A stretch of 64,000 nucleotides of DNA from Herbaspirillum sp. meg3 (GCF_002257565.1 NZ_CP022736.1:4774001-4838000); one strand, 5' to 3'. Counted from the first letter of the stretch, positions 38,506 to 47,843 are shown. The notes: generated by a model not told the origin, from the sequence alone. Program-made: numbers and translations.

Positions 38506-39147
38506 TCAGCTGACCAACGCCGGGTTCAATGTGTACGTACCGGTGACACTGGCCTGCGCCAGCACGTGGCCTTGCAGCGCATTGTGCACGTCGGTGCCGG
38601 TGAATTTGCCGGTGACGGTCAGTTGCTCCTGATCCAGCGCATACAGCGTAAAAACGTAACGGTGGACGATCGCGTCATTCCATGGCGGACAAGGACCGTC
38701 ATAGCCGAAATAATCGCCACTCATGTCGCCGTCACCGGCAAACCAGCTGGTGTAATCGTTGAGACCATGACGTGCGCCCGACAACGGATCCCCCGGAATC
38801 GCAGGGCCGGCCTTGCCACGTGTAGTAACCGCACTGCTGAACTGGCCTGCAGTCAGTTCGCTGACGCTTGCCGGGATATCGACGAGGCTCCAGTGGAAGA
38901 AATCGACACGCGGCAAATCAGCCGGCACGGTCTTGCCTTCCTGATTGACGTCGTCTCCGCGCGACGGCACGTCGGGATCATGTACGACCAGCACCAGCGA
39001 TTTGGTGCCGGCGGGCACATCGCTCCAGGCGAGGTGTGGATTTTTGTTGGATGACAGCGCTATGTGGCTTTTGGCATCAGGCACCGCAAAGGCGAATTCG
39101 CCCGGGATGGCCGCACCGTCTTGAAAAGAATCGCTCCAGAGTTTCAT
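38506..39147 (-). CDS. YbhB/YbcL-type phosphatidylethanolamine-binding protein (PEBP)
   Basis: 213 aa. PEBP landmarks: HLAWSDVPAGTKSLVLVVHDPDVP near residue 40, VDFFHWSLVDIPASV and the GYDGPCPPWNDAIVHRYVFTLYALD block, which form the anion-binding pocket with conserved Asp and His. It has no signal peptide, so it is probably cytoplasmic. Function of bacterial PEBPs is uncertain. Longer than E. coli YbhB (158 aa) owing to inserted loops. Confidence 0.87.
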   Translation of the reverse strand: MKLWSDSFQDGAAIPGEFAFAVPDAKSHIALSSNKNPHLAWSDVPAGTKSLVLVVHDPDVPSRGDDVNQEGKTVPADLPRVDFFHWSLVDIPASVSELTAGQFSSAVTTRGKAGPAIPGDPLSGARHGLNDYTSWFAGDGDMSGDYFGYDGPCPPWNDAIVHRYVFTLYALDQEQLTVTGKFTGTDVHNALQGHVLAQASVTGTYTLNPALVS

Positions 39148-39202
39148 TGTGCTCTCCTTTGAAAATTGACTTGCTCGAATTTGCTTATGTTTACTGCCGG
39201 CA

Positions 39203-39658
39203 TCACGCCGCGCTGGCCGGTTTCACCTGCAGCCAGAACGTGACCGGCCCGTTGTTGGTCAGTGAAACCTGCATATCGGCGCCGAAACGTCCTGTCTGCA
39301 CCATGCCATGTCTGGCTTTCGCCTGTGTGACAAAGTGATCGAACAACCTTCTGCCGTCTTCCGGCGCAGCTGCCGGTGTAAATGATGGCCGCGTGCCGGA
39401 ACGCGTATCGGCCGCCAGCGTGAACTGCGGCACCAGCAATAAACCGCCCTGCACATCCGTCACACTGCGGTTCATCTTGCCGGCATCGTCGGCGAACACC
39501 CGGTAACCGAGCAGTTTGCCGAGCAAGAGATCAGCTTCCTTCTCGGTATCGCCGCGTTCGGCACAGACCAGCACCATCAACCCCGCGCCGATGACGCCGA
39601 TCTGCTCACCTTCTACTACGACATCAGCTTTGCTGACTCGTTGCAATAATGCGATCAT
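39203..39658 (-). CDS. dtd: D-aminoacyl-tRNA deacylase
   Basis: Removes D-amino acids and glycine mischarged on tRNA, 151 aa. The start MIALLQRVSKADV at 39658 is the family N-terminus. The first catalytic motif reads PQFTL rather than the textbook SQxTL, and the second is NNGPVTFWL (NxGPVTxxL). It follows tyrS by 19 bases; D-Tyr-tRNA is a classic substrate, so the pairing makes functional sense. Confidence 0.94.
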   Translation of the reverse strand: MIALLQRVSKADVVVEGEQIGVIGAGLMVLVCAERGDTEKEADLLLGKLLGYRVFADDAGKMNRSVTDVQGGLLLVPQFTLAADTRSGTRPSFTPAAAPEDGRRLFDHFVTQAKARHGMVQTGRFGADMQVSLTNNGPVTFWLQVKPASAA

Positions 39659-39677
39659 GCCTTGTGATTCGCTTTGA

Positions 39678-40919
39678 CTACGACAAAGTGACGCGTGCAA
39701 ATTTGCGCTTGCCGACTTGCACCACAAACACGCCTGCATCAACCTTCAGGCCCTTGTCGCTGATCACGGTACCGTCGATACGCACGCCGCCCTGCTCCAC
39801 CATACGCAAGGCTTCCGAGGTGGAGGCGCACAGATTGGCCTGCTTGAGCAATTGGCCGATACCCAGCGGCGCACCGCTCAGAGCGACTTCCGGTACGTCG
39901 TCCGGAATACCGCCCTTGGAACGGTTGACGAAATCGGCCAGCGCATCTTCGGCGGCCTGTTGCGAATGGAAGCGGGCAACGATTTCCTGCGCCAGCGCCA
40001 CCTTGATGTCGCGCGGGTTCTTGCCGCCTTCGACGTCTGCCTTGAAGCCGGCGATATCAGCAATCGAACGGAACGACAGCAGTTCGTAGTAGCGCCACAT
40101 CATCACGTCGGAAATGCTCATCACCTTGGCGAACATGGTATTGGCCGGCTCGGTGATACCGATGTAATTGTTCTTGGACTTCGACATCTTCTCGACGCCG
40201 TCCAGACCTTCCAGCAGAGGCATGGTCAGGATACATTGCGGCTCCTGGCCGAAATCCTTTTGCAGCTCGCGGCCGACCAGCAGGTTGAACTTCTGATCGG
40301 TGCCGCCCAGCTCCAGATCGGCTTTCAGCGCGACCGAGTCGTAGCCTTGCATCAGCGGATACAGGAATTCATGCACCGAAATCGGCGTGCCTTCCTTGAA
40401 GCGCTTGGTGAAATCGTCACGCTCCATCATGCGCGCCACGGTGTAGCGCGACGCCAGTTGGATCATGCCGCGGCTGCCCAGCGGGTCACACCATTCGGAG
40501 TTGTAACGGATCTCGGTCTTGGCCGCATCCAGCACCAGGCTGGCCTGGGCGAAATACGTCTTGGCGTTGACTTCGATCTGTTCGCGCGTAAGCGGCGGGC
40601 GGGTCGCATTGCGGCCGGACGGATCGCCGATCATCGAGGTAAAGTCACCGATCAGGAAGATCACGGTATGGCCGAGATCCTGCAACTGACGCATCTTGTT
40701 CAACACCACGGTGTGGCCAAGATGCAGGTCGGGCGCGGTCGGATCCAGGCCCAGCTTGATGCGCAACGGCTGGCCGCTTTGTTCGGCACGCGCCAGCTTC
40801 TGGGCGAATTCGCTTTCGATGAGCAATTCGTCAACGCCGCGTTTGGCAACGGCAAGCGCCTCCTGTACTTTGTCTGACAGGGGCAAGGGGGCTTTGGATG
40901 GTGAATGTTCGGCGGTCAT
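39678..40919 (-). CDS. tyrS: Tyrosyl-tRNA synthetase
   Basis: Class Ic synthetase, 413 aa, of the TyrZ-like group. LHLGHTVVLNKMRQLQDLGH carries the HIGH-type motif, and EKMSKSKNN the KMSKS loop; the C-terminal S4 RNA-binding domain (about 345-413; SEALRMVEQGGVRIDGTVISDKG) is complete. The start at 40919 faces a 345-base gap that also serves the divergent M23 peptidase gene. Confidence 0.96.
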   Translation of the reverse strand: MTAEHSPSKAPLPLSDKVQEALAVAKRGVDELLIESEFAQKLARAEQSGQPLRIKLGLDPTAPDLHLGHTVVLNKMRQLQDLGHTVIFLIGDFTSMIGDPSGRNATRPPLTREQIEVNAKTYFAQASLVLDAAKTEIRYNSEWCDPLGSRGMIQLASRYTVARMMERDDFTKRFKEGTPISVHEFLYPLMQGYDSVALKADLELGGTDQKFNLLVGRELQKDFGQEPQCILTMPLLEGLDGVEKMSKSKNNYIGITEPANTMFAKVMSISDVMMWRYYELLSFRSIADIAGFKADVEGGKNPRDIKVALAQEIVARFHSQQAAEDALADFVNRSKGGIPDDVPEVALSGAPLGIGQLLKQANLCASTSEALRMVEQGGVRIDGTVISDKGLKVDAGVFVVQVGKRKFARVTLS

Positions 40920-41264
40920 TGATATAACTAAAAAATAGGCTTTTGTAGGACAGTACCGGATTGACGCTTGCTATAATGCGCACTTCGTCTTTCTGCCGCA
41001 CGCCATCTAGAAGCGCAATCAGCAGAGAATTAGCATTCATCGCCTGTCAAGAATCTGTAAAAGCGTGCGTCATCGGGGAGTCATTGACGATGCCTGCGGT
41101 TGAACAGCAACATGAGTCGGTTGTCGAGTTGATCAGCATTTAGCACCTAGCTACGTACCAAGTTGATCACCAGCAAGACAATAAACGGAACGATCCGTCT
41201 TCTCTCATTGCTTTTCCTGCAACAGAATCAGAACAAGCGTAAACGGTAGATTTTAACGTATTGC
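40920..41264. promoter_or_regulatory. Divergent tyrS / M23 peptidase control region with extended -10 promoter
   Basis: On the plus strand TATAAT (40972-40977) is preceded by TG one base earlier (40969-40970), an extended -10 promoter. Transcription from about 40984 would give a 280-base leader before the peptidase ATG. Two copies of AGTTGATCA lie in the leader, at 41127-41135 and 41161-41169, 34 bases apart. I could not assign a tyrS promoter or T-box-like structure. Confidence 0.5.
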
Positions 41265-42659
41265 ATGTTCCCTAAAGATAAATTCGCGCGCGCCGCCTCC
41301 CTGTACCGCACCGCCCATCTCTACTGCCACGAGAAATTTCACGGCTCTTCCCGTAAAACCAAGGTTCTTTCCGCCGGGGCTTTATTCCTTGGCGCGTTCA
41401 CCATCGGCGCCGCCGGTTTTGCACCGGCCGAGCCGGACACCTCCGACGCGCCGGTTCACGCCATCACCAAAGACCTGGCCCTGCCTGATCTGAAACAACA
41501 GATTGCGCAGCTGGAGGAGCGTGAGGCGTTTTATGTCAATGAAGAAAAAGTCCGTACCGGTGACACATTGGCAACATTGCTGACCCGTCTCGGCGTCGAT
41601 GACGAGGAAGCTGCCAGCTTCATCAAGTCCGATACGCTGGCCCGCGCCGTCATGCAGTTGCGCGCCGGCAAGCGCGTCATGGCGCGCACCTCCGAAGACG
41701 GCGAGTTGCAACAGCTCACCGCCACCATGAGCGACGGCCGCGACGGCCCGATCAGCAATCTGGTGATCGAGCGCGACGGCGAAAAGTTCAAAGCCAGCAC
41801 CGTGCCGGCCGTATTGGAGCGCCGCATCGAAATGCGTTCGGGCCAGATCCGCTCGTCGCTGTTTGCCGCCACCGACAATGCCCAGATCCCCGACAGCATC
41901 GCGACGCAAATCGTCGACATGTTCGCCACCAACATCAACTTCGCGTCGGACCTGCGCCGCGGCGACCGCTTCAACGTGGTCTATGAAACCTTCTACAACA
42001 ACGGTGAGCCGGTACGCACCGGCCGCGTGCTTGCAGGTGAGTTCACCAACGCCGGCAACACCTATCAGGCCGTCTGGTTCGATGAGCCGGGCAGCAAAAT
42101 CGGCGGCGGCTACTACTCCTTCGATGGCAAGTCGCTGAAGAAAGCCTTCCTCAAGTCGCCATTGGCCTTTACCCGTATTTCTTCAGGCTTTTCGATGCGC
42201 GTGCATCCTATCCTCGGTATCTGGAAACAGCACACCGGCGTCGACTTCGCGGCACCGACCGGCACTCCGATCCATGCATCGGGCGACGGCGTGGTCGATT
42301 TCGTCGGCAAGCAAAACGGCTACGGCAATATCGTCGTGATCAAGCATTGGAGTGGTTATTCCACCGCCTACGGTCACATGAGCCGCTTTGTCTCGGGCTT
42401 GCGCAAGGGCGACAAGATCAGCCAGGGCGAAGTGATCGGCTACGTCGGCATGACAGGCTGGGCAACCGGTCCGCATCTGCACTACGAATTCCGCGTCAAC
42501 AACGTGCCCCGCAATCCTCTGTCGGTAGAGGTACCTAACGCACAACCGCTGGGCGGCAATCAACTGGCGCGCTTCCGTACGGTGTCGACCGACATGAACC
42601 GTCGCCTGTCGCTGCTGCGCCCCGCCGACGGCAATGGTGTCACGCTGGCTTCGCGCTAA
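41265..42659 (+). CDS. M23-family murein endopeptidase (MepM/YebA-like)
   Basis: 464 aa. An N-terminal membrane anchor or uncleaved leader (about residues 33-53) is followed by a LysM/OapA-like part (NEEKVRTGDTLATLLTRLGVDDEEAASF), a linker domain and a C-terminal LytM peptidase with the zinc ligands HTGVDFAAP (HxxxD) and HLHYEF (HxH). Such enzymes cut peptidoglycan cross-links to allow wall expansion. Both zinc motifs are intact, so it should be active rather than an EnvC-type activator. Next to anmK, a murein-recycling gene. Confidence 0.9.
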   Translation: MFPKDKFARAASLYRTAHLYCHEKFHGSSRKTKVLSAGALFLGAFTIGAAGFAPAEPDTSDAPVHAITKDLALPDLKQQIAQLEEREAFYVNEEKVRTGDTLATLLTRLGVDDEEAASFIKSDTLARAVMQLRAGKRVMARTSEDGELQQLTATMSDGRDGPISNLVIERDGEKFKASTVPAVLERRIEMRSGQIRSSLFAATDNAQIPDSIATQIVDMFATNINFASDLRRGDRFNVVYETFYNNGEPVRTGRVLAGEFTNAGNTYQAVWFDEPGSKIGGGYYSFDGKSLKKAFLKSPLAFTRISSGFSMRVHPILGIWKQHTGVDFAAPTGTPIHASGDGVVDFVGKQNGYGNIVVIKHWSGYSTAYGHMSRFVSGLRKGDKISQGEVIGYVGMTGWATGPHLHYEFRVNNVPRNPLSVEVPNAQPLGGNQLARFRTVSTDMNRRLSLLRPADGNGVTLASR

Positions 42660-42701
42660 GCCCACCGAATCGGCCAACGCATCGGCGCTCTCTGAGCGCA
42701 T

Positions 42702-42755
42702 AAAACCGGTGATGGAATCGCTGTAAAATGCAGCGATCTCATCACCGGTTTTTTT
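42702..42755 (+). terminator. Strong intrinsic terminator abutting the anmK start codon
   Basis: Two-level stem: AAAACCGGTGATG with CATCACCGGTTTT (13 bp, 42702-42714 and 42740-42752) and ATCGCTG with CAGCGAT (42717-42723, 42731-42737), loop TAAAATG. The U-run continues to 42755, and the anmK ATG begins at 42756. Confidence 0.9.
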
Positions 42756-43922
42756 ATGTCCGCCGATCTCGATCCTCCACGCTCCGCCTCCTCCTCTCTC
42801 TACATCGGCCTGATGTCAGGGACCAGCCTCGACGGTGTCGACGGCGTGCTCGCTTCGCTGCCGGCCGATACAGACGGCCAGCCGCTGGCGACGCTGGCGA
42901 CTGCTTATGTACCCTTCCCTGACGATTTGCGCGCGGCCCTGATGGCCTTGCAAACCAACGGTGAAAACGAACTCCAGCGCGAGGCGATGGCAGCCAATCA
43001 ACTGGCCGCCTATTACGCGCAATGCGTCGCCGAGCTGCTGGAAAAAAGCGCCATTCCGGCAGCCTATATCCGCGCCGTCGGCGTACATGGCCAGACGATC
43101 CGTCATCGTCCTGAACTGGGCTACACACGCCAGACCAACAATCCCTCCCTGCTGGCTGAATTGTGCGGCATCGACGTGATAGCAGATTTCCGTAGCCGCG
43201 ACGTTGCTGCGGGTGGCCAGGGCGCACCGCTCGTACCAGCCTTTCATCAGGCGGTCTTTGGCAGTGAGGAACAGGCACGCGTGGTGATCAACATCGGCGG
43301 CATCAGCAATATCAGCATCCTGCCTGCCGGCAAATTACAGGCGACATCAGGCTTCGACACCGGCCCGGGCAATGTGCTGATGGATGCCTGGATCGCGCGT
43401 CATCACGGTCAAAGCTACGACACCGACGGTGCCTGGGGGGCATCGGGCAAACCCGATGCAGCGCTGTTGGCCGCCTTGCGCAGCGACGCCTATTTCGCGT
43501 TGCCGCCACCCAAGAGCACCGGGCGCGATCTGTTTCATCTGGAATGGCTGGATGCCCAACTGGCGGCTCACCCGCATCTGACGTCCGCCGACGTGCAGGC
43601 AACGCTGGCCGCTTTCACTGCGACCACCATCGCCGAGGCGATTATCCGGTACGCACCGCAAACCGGCGCTGTGTATGTATGCGGCGGCGGCGCCTACAAC
43701 GCCTATCTATTGAAATTGCTGGAAGAGAATTTATCCGCCGGTGCAGGACGCGCCATCCCGGTGCTGTCCACCGAAGCGCTGGGCATCGCACCCAATCACG
43801 TTGAAGCACTGGCCTTCGCTTGGCTGGCACAGCGCTTCTGCCTGCGCATGCCGGGCAACCTGCCGGCAGTCACCGGCGCGCGTGGCCTGCGCGTACTCGG
43901 AGGACTTTATCCGGCACAGTAA
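42756..43922 (+). CDS. anmK: Anhydro-N-acetylmuramic acid kinase
   Basis: Phosphorylates and opens 1,6-anhydroMurNAc during cell-wall recycling, 388 aa. ATP-binding loop YIGLMSGTSLDGVDG near the N-terminus, VHGQTIRHRP, the catalytic-Asp region IADFRSRDVAAGGQGAPLVPAFH, NIGGISNISILP and FDTGPGNVLMDAW are all present. The start directly follows a terminator U-run, with no Shine-Dalgarno, so translation initiation is unusual. Downstream GTG/ATG starts would remove part of the conserved N-terminus. Confidence 0.94.
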   Translation: MSADLDPPRSASSSLYIGLMSGTSLDGVDGVLASLPADTDGQPLATLATAYVPFPDDLRAALMALQTNGENELQREAMAANQLAAYYAQCVAELLEKSAIPAAYIRAVGVHGQTIRHRPELGYTRQTNNPSLLAELCGIDVIADFRSRDVAAGGQGAPLVPAFHQAVFGSEEQARVVINIGGISNISILPAGKLQATSGFDTGPGNVLMDAWIARHHGQSYDTDGAWGASGKPDAALLAALRSDAYFALPPPKSTGRDLFHLEWLDAQLAAHPHLTSADVQATLAAFTATTIAEAIIRYAPQTGAVYVCGGGAYNAYLLKLLEENLSAGAGRAIPVLSTEALGIAPNHVEALAFAWLAQRFCLRMPGNLPAVTGARGLRVLGGLYPAQ

Positions 43923-43931
43923 TGACCGTTG

Positions 43932-44387
43932 TTAATATCGGTACACACGGCCGCCATCGAGGCGAACCCGGTCACCGACCCGCAGGTTGTCCGTGCTGTC
44001 CTGGGCAAAGCTCTGTACCGAACCATCGTTCATGCGCACCCGAATATTGTAGACCTCGCGTCCGCTATGATTTTTCTGCACCTGGTTGCCGACCACACCG
44101 CCGCCTACGGCGCCGGCGACAGTTGCCGCAGTACGACCAGAACCGCTGCCAATCTGATTGCCCAGCAAGCCGCCCACCACACCGCCAACGATAGCGCCGC
44201 CGACACCGCTGCTTTGCTGATGGCTGACTTCAATCTCTTCAATCACACCCGTATTGGAATTGGAATAGGAAGGCGGCGCATTGGGGCCGCCGGGAGGTGA
44301 CTGGTAATCCGGTCCGCCGGCGCAACCGTTGAGCAAAGCAATCATGCTCAAGCCGACGACGAGCAGGGAAATGTAATGGTGTTTCAT
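43932..44387 (-). CDS. Glycine-zipper outer-membrane lipoprotein (SlyB/Pcp-like)
   Basis: 151 aa. The leader ends in the lipobox LNGC (Cys 22). The mature part has a glycine-zipper 2TM segment (GVGGAIVGGVVGGLLGNQIGSGSGRTAATVAGAVGGGVVGN, residues about 60-101 in two halves) and a C-terminal beta domain (VYNIRVRMNDGSVQSF...RVGDRVRLDGGRVYRY). SlyB-like proteins stabilise the outer membrane. AAAGGA precedes the ATG at 44387. Convergent with anmK. Confidence 0.88.
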   Translation of the reverse strand: MKHHYISLLVVGLSMIALLNGCAGGPDYQSPPGGPNAPPSYSNSNTGVIEEIEVSHQQSSGVGGAIVGGVVGGLLGNQIGSGSGRTAATVAGAVGGGVVGNQVQKNHSGREVYNIRVRMNDGSVQSFAQDSTDNLRVGDRVRLDGGRVYRY

Positions 44388-44606
44388 AGCTATGTCCTTT
44401 GTGCCTCTCACCCGTCATGGGGCGATGAAGCCATTGTTTACCGCCATGGACAACTGCAATATCGGCGTACGGCGCTAGCTCGTGTCAGACATCACCTCAT
44501 ACGGACAGTTGAGAATTGAACAACGAGGGGAAAAGCCTTCTTTTCATACTCTTCGGTATGCAACATGCACGCCACAATACATCAACCGGTACAAAAGGAG
44601 GTTGCA

Positions 44607-45749
44607 TTGCCTATTCTTTTTCATGCGACAGTCAGTCTGTTGAGCATGCTCGGCCTGCTGTTCTCACCCTGTGTGCAAGCACAAACGCGTGACAGCAGCC
44701 AGACCGTGCTGATCGGCGTGATCGGTCCGATGGCAATGCCCCGTGGTCAAAGTTCACGCGATGCGGCTCAGATGGCTGTTGATCGCATCAACAGCCAAGG
44801 GCTGCGGGTCAACGGCAAAAACATCACGCTCAGACTCTTCGTCGCTGACGATAAGAATGATCTCAACCTTGCCGCTATCGCCGCCCGCTCAGCGGTCGCT
44901 GCCGGCGTAGTCGGTGTCATCGGGCATCTGACAACCGACACCAGTATCGCCACGGCACGCATTTACAGCGATGCCGGCATTCCGCAAATGTCGCCGACTG
45001 CGGCGGGACGCGAATTCACCCTGCTGGGCTACTCCACCATCTTCCAGATGCTCGGCCATAGCGATTACACCGCACAATACCTGGCGGAAACAGCCGTCAA
45101 GGTTCTGCGCGCCAAACGCATCATGCTGATCGATAACGACACCGTTCTCGGCAAGGCGTTGGCGAAAAGCTTCACAGCAGCGGTGACGCGCCTGGGGAGC
45201 ACCATCGTCGAGACTGATCGCATCAACGTCAAAAGCTCCGATTTCAACACCACCATGTCGAAGATCAGAAACAGCGACGCCGATCTCGTATTCTTTGCTG
45301 GCGTGGTACCGCAAAGCATCGCCTTCGCGACACGTCTTCAACAGTTGGGATTGCGCACCAAACTACTGCTGGCGGGTGGTGCCATCAATCCTGACTTCCC
45401 CCGTAAGACAGAGGAATACCCGGACGGTACGCTGGTGCTGGTGAACGGTTATCCGGTCGAGCGAGCGCCGGATTTCAAGAGGCTGGAAAAACAATATCGG
45501 GAAAAGTATACGTCGCCGCTGATACCGCAGTCCTGGTTCGCCTACGATGCAGTCGCTATGCTGGCAGAAGCCATGAAACGCACCGATTCGCTCAATCCCC
45601 ATCTGCTGGTGTCTGCACTGCATCAGATGAAGTACAACGGCATGTCCGGCCCGGTCTCCTTCAGCACCGACGGCAGCGCAGAGAATCCGCGCTATACGCT
45701 TTATCGCGCTGAACAACAAAGCTGGAAGACACTCAATACGCTGCCGTAA
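44607..45749 (+). CDS. Orphan branched-chain-amino-acid-type periplasmic binding protein (copy 3), TTG start
   Basis: Third type I binding protein, 380 aa from a TTG at 44607. That codon is chosen because a perfect AAGGAGG (44596-44602) lies just before it, while the in-frame ATG at 44565 has no Shine-Dalgarno. The signal peptide ends near VQAQT. Blocks shared with the 27-29 kb pair: VIGHLTTDTSIATARIYSDAGIPQMSP, MLIDNDTVLGKALAKSF, KSSDFNTTMSKI and MKYNGMSGPVSFSTDG. The ligand-loop reads GHLTT instead of GHWTS, so the ligand may differ. No transporter genes adjoin. The ATG start would give a charged n-region, so it cannot be excluded. Confidence 0.82.
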   Translation: MPILFHATVSLLSMLGLLFSPCVQAQTRDSSQTVLIGVIGPMAMPRGQSSRDAAQMAVDRINSQGLRVNGKNITLRLFVADDKNDLNLAAIAARSAVAAGVVGVIGHLTTDTSIATARIYSDAGIPQMSPTAAGREFTLLGYSTIFQMLGHSDYTAQYLAETAVKVLRAKRIMLIDNDTVLGKALAKSFTAAVTRLGSTIVETDRINVKSSDFNTTMSKIRNSDADLVFFAGVVPQSIAFATRLQQLGLRTKLLLAGGAINPDFPRKTEEYPDGTLVLVNGYPVERAPDFKRLEKQYREKYTSPLIPQSWFAYDAVAMLAEAMKRTDSLNPHLLVSALHQMKYNGMSGPVSFSTDGSAENPRYTLYRAEQQSWKTLNTLP

Positions 45750-45905
45750 CGGCACCTCTCCCAGATCTCAACGTTTGATGGATTGGGAAGCACCTGCCAG
45801 CAATGGGTGCCGCGTGCAGATAAGTGATACCAGTTGCCTGCGGCGCGCTGTATTGAATGTCAGGACATCGCACTTGCATTCAAAAAACTTGCTGCAAGGG
45901 AGCGT

Positions 45906-46871
45906 TCAGTTCAGCCAGCCGCGTCGGCGGAAGTACCAGAACGGCGCAATCGCCGAGCCGACCATCATCAGAATCGCCAGTGGGTAGCCTATCAGCCAGT
46001 CAAGCTCCGGCATGACCTTGAAATTCATGCCGTAAATACTGGCGATCAACGTCGGCGGCAGGAAGGCGACCGACGCCACCGAGAAGATCTTGATGATCTT
46101 GTTCTGATTGATGTTGATGAAGCCGACGGTGGCATCCATCAGGAAGTTGATCTTGTCGAACAGGAAGGCGGTGTGGCCGTCCAGCGATTCAATGTCGCGC
46201 AAGATCTGGCGCGCGTCTTCGAACTGCTCCGAGCTCAGCAAGCGGCCACGCATCAGAAAGCTCACCGCGCGGCGCGTATCCATCATGTTGCGGCGGATGC
46301 GCCCGTTCAAGTCTTCCTCGTGAGCGATAGTGTTCAGCACGTCGGCAGCAGCCTGGTCGGAGAGACTTTTCTTGAGCACGCTGTGACTGACGGCTTCGAG
46401 CTTCTGATAAATGCCTTCGAGCGCATCCGCCGAATATTCGGCATCTGTCTCGTACAAATCGAGCAGCACGTCACGATAGTCACCGATCGAACCGGGACGC
46501 GAACGCGCGCGCATGCGCACCAGGCGAAATACCGGCAGGTCTTCGGCATGCACCGAGAACAGGATGTTGCGTGCCAGGATGAAGGCCACAGTCATGGTGG
46601 CCGAGGCGTCGTTTTCGCCTTCAAACAAAAAATCGGTGCGCAGGTGCAGGTCGCCGTTTTCCGCTTCGAAATAACGCGCGGAGGCTTCAATGTCGCTGAA
46701 TTCGTCTTCGTCCGGCAAGGTCACGCCGTAGATGCTTTTGACCCAGGCGCGCTCATCGTCGGTCGGCTCGGTCAGGTCGACCCAGACCGGCACGATGTTT
46801 TCCAGATCGCTGCGGCTGTCGATATTGACCTGGTTCAGTCGACCATTTTGCAAAACAAAAACATTAATCAT
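45906..46871 (-). CDS. corA: CorA-family magnesium/cobalt transporter
   Basis: Pentameric divalent-cation channel, 321 aa. A long N-terminal cytoplasmic domain is followed by two C-terminal membrane helices; the selectivity signature YGMNF is at the end of the first (IASIYGMNFKVMPELDW), and the basic end FRRRGWLN is typical. The loop MPELDW corresponds to the family's MPEL sequence. No operon partners; a Shine-Dalgarno is not obvious. Confidence 0.94.
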   Translation of the reverse strand: MINVFVLQNGRLNQVNIDSRSDLENIVPVWVDLTEPTDDERAWVKSIYGVTLPDEDEFSDIEASARYFEAENGDLHLRTDFLFEGENDASATMTVAFILARNILFSVHAEDLPVFRLVRMRARSRPGSIGDYRDVLLDLYETDAEYSADALEGIYQKLEAVSHSVLKKSLSDQAAADVLNTIAHEEDLNGRIRRNMMDTRRAVSFLMRGRLLSSEQFEDARQILRDIESLDGHTAFLFDKINFLMDATVGFININQNKIIKIFSVASVAFLPPTLIASIYGMNFKVMPELDWLIGYPLAILMMVGSAIAPFWYFRRRGWLN

Positions 46872-47023
46872 GTGATCTCACTGTCAGGACAAGTCGACTG
46901 GACGGATAGTGTGTAACGGCACGGTAACAAACCGGTTGCCGACCTGCCGTCGAACTGGAACGCAAGTGTACGTTCAAGCTTGTCGGCAGGCAAGCGCCAC
47001 ACGTGCGGCCGCGTGCAGTTCGC

Positions 47024-47779
47024 TTATTTTCGGGAAGACGACTTGGCCCCGGACTTGGCGGGCGGCTTTTCCACGGGCTTCACCGGCGGCAGCTCGGCAG
47101 CTCCCATGCGGCGCAGGATCAGGCCCGTCCGGTTGGCGAGGTATGCAGAGCCGGGATTCTTGTCATAGAAACGCGGACGCGGCAGCATCACCGCCAGCCT
47201 GGCCGCCTGGCTCGGCCCGAGATTGGCCGCGCTGATGTTGTAGTAATGCAGCGACGCTGCCTCCGCGCCAAAGACACCATTTCCCCATTCCACCACATTG
47301 AGATAAATCTCAAAGATGCGCTGCTTGTCCATCAGGAATTCCAGCATGTAGGTAATGACGAATTCCTGCGCCTTGCGAATATAGCTGCGCTCGCCGGAGA
47401 GAAACAGGTTCTTCGCCAGCTGCTGGGTAATGGTGGAGCCGCCGGCGACAACCTTGCCCTTCTTGTTGTTCTTTTCGTAGGCTTTTTGCAGGGCATCCCA
47501 GTCGACGCCTTCATGTTCGGAAAAATTGGAATCTTCCGACGCAATGATGGCGCGCTTGAGGTTATTGGAAATACGGTTATAAGGCACCCACCGGAATTGC
47601 AATTGCGCGTTGGGATTTTTTTCCTGCAGGATGGACAGTTGCTGGCGCATGAAACTGGTCGAATCCGGATTGTGATCGACCCACCACCAGATCTGCACGA
47701 AGAAATACAGTTGCAGCAGCAACACTAAGGTTAAAGGCAACACGATCAGCCACAGGAACAGCTTGCGCAAGAGCTTCAT
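47024..47779 (-). CDS. mtgA: Monofunctional peptidoglycan glycosyltransferase
   Basis: Polymerises lipid II into glycan strands, 251 aa, GT51 family. One N-terminal membrane helix (residues 8-30), then the catalytic motif IASEDSNFSEHEGVDWDAL with the key Glu, GGSTITQQLAKNLFLSGERS and KQRIFEIYLNVVEWGNGVFG. No transpeptidase domain. The C-terminal tail is lysine/proline/serine-rich. Downstream of aroE in the minus-strand block. Confidence 0.95.
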   Translation of the reverse strand: MKLLRKLFLWLIVLPLTLVLLLQLYFFVQIWWWVDHNPDSTSFMRQQLSILQEKNPNAQLQFRWVPYNRISNNLKRAIIASEDSNFSEHEGVDWDALQKAYEKNNKKGKVVAGGSTITQQLAKNLFLSGERSYIRKAQEFVITYMLEFLMDKQRIFEIYLNVVEWGNGVFGAEAASLHYYNISAANLGPSQAARLAVMLPRPRFYDKNPGSAYLANRTGLILRRMGAAELPPVKPVEKPPAKSGAKSSSRK

Positions 47780-47843
47780 TTTTCTGATGTTTGTTATTGA
47801 TTGATACAGCGCCCGTTGCCGGGAAATCCTGAAATGACGGACC

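Noticed and set aside
40961..41143. A 60-codon frame in the tyrS/M23 gap as a small protein
   Set aside because: It begins with a TTG lying inside the extended -10 promoter itself, so it would be upstream of its own transcript start.
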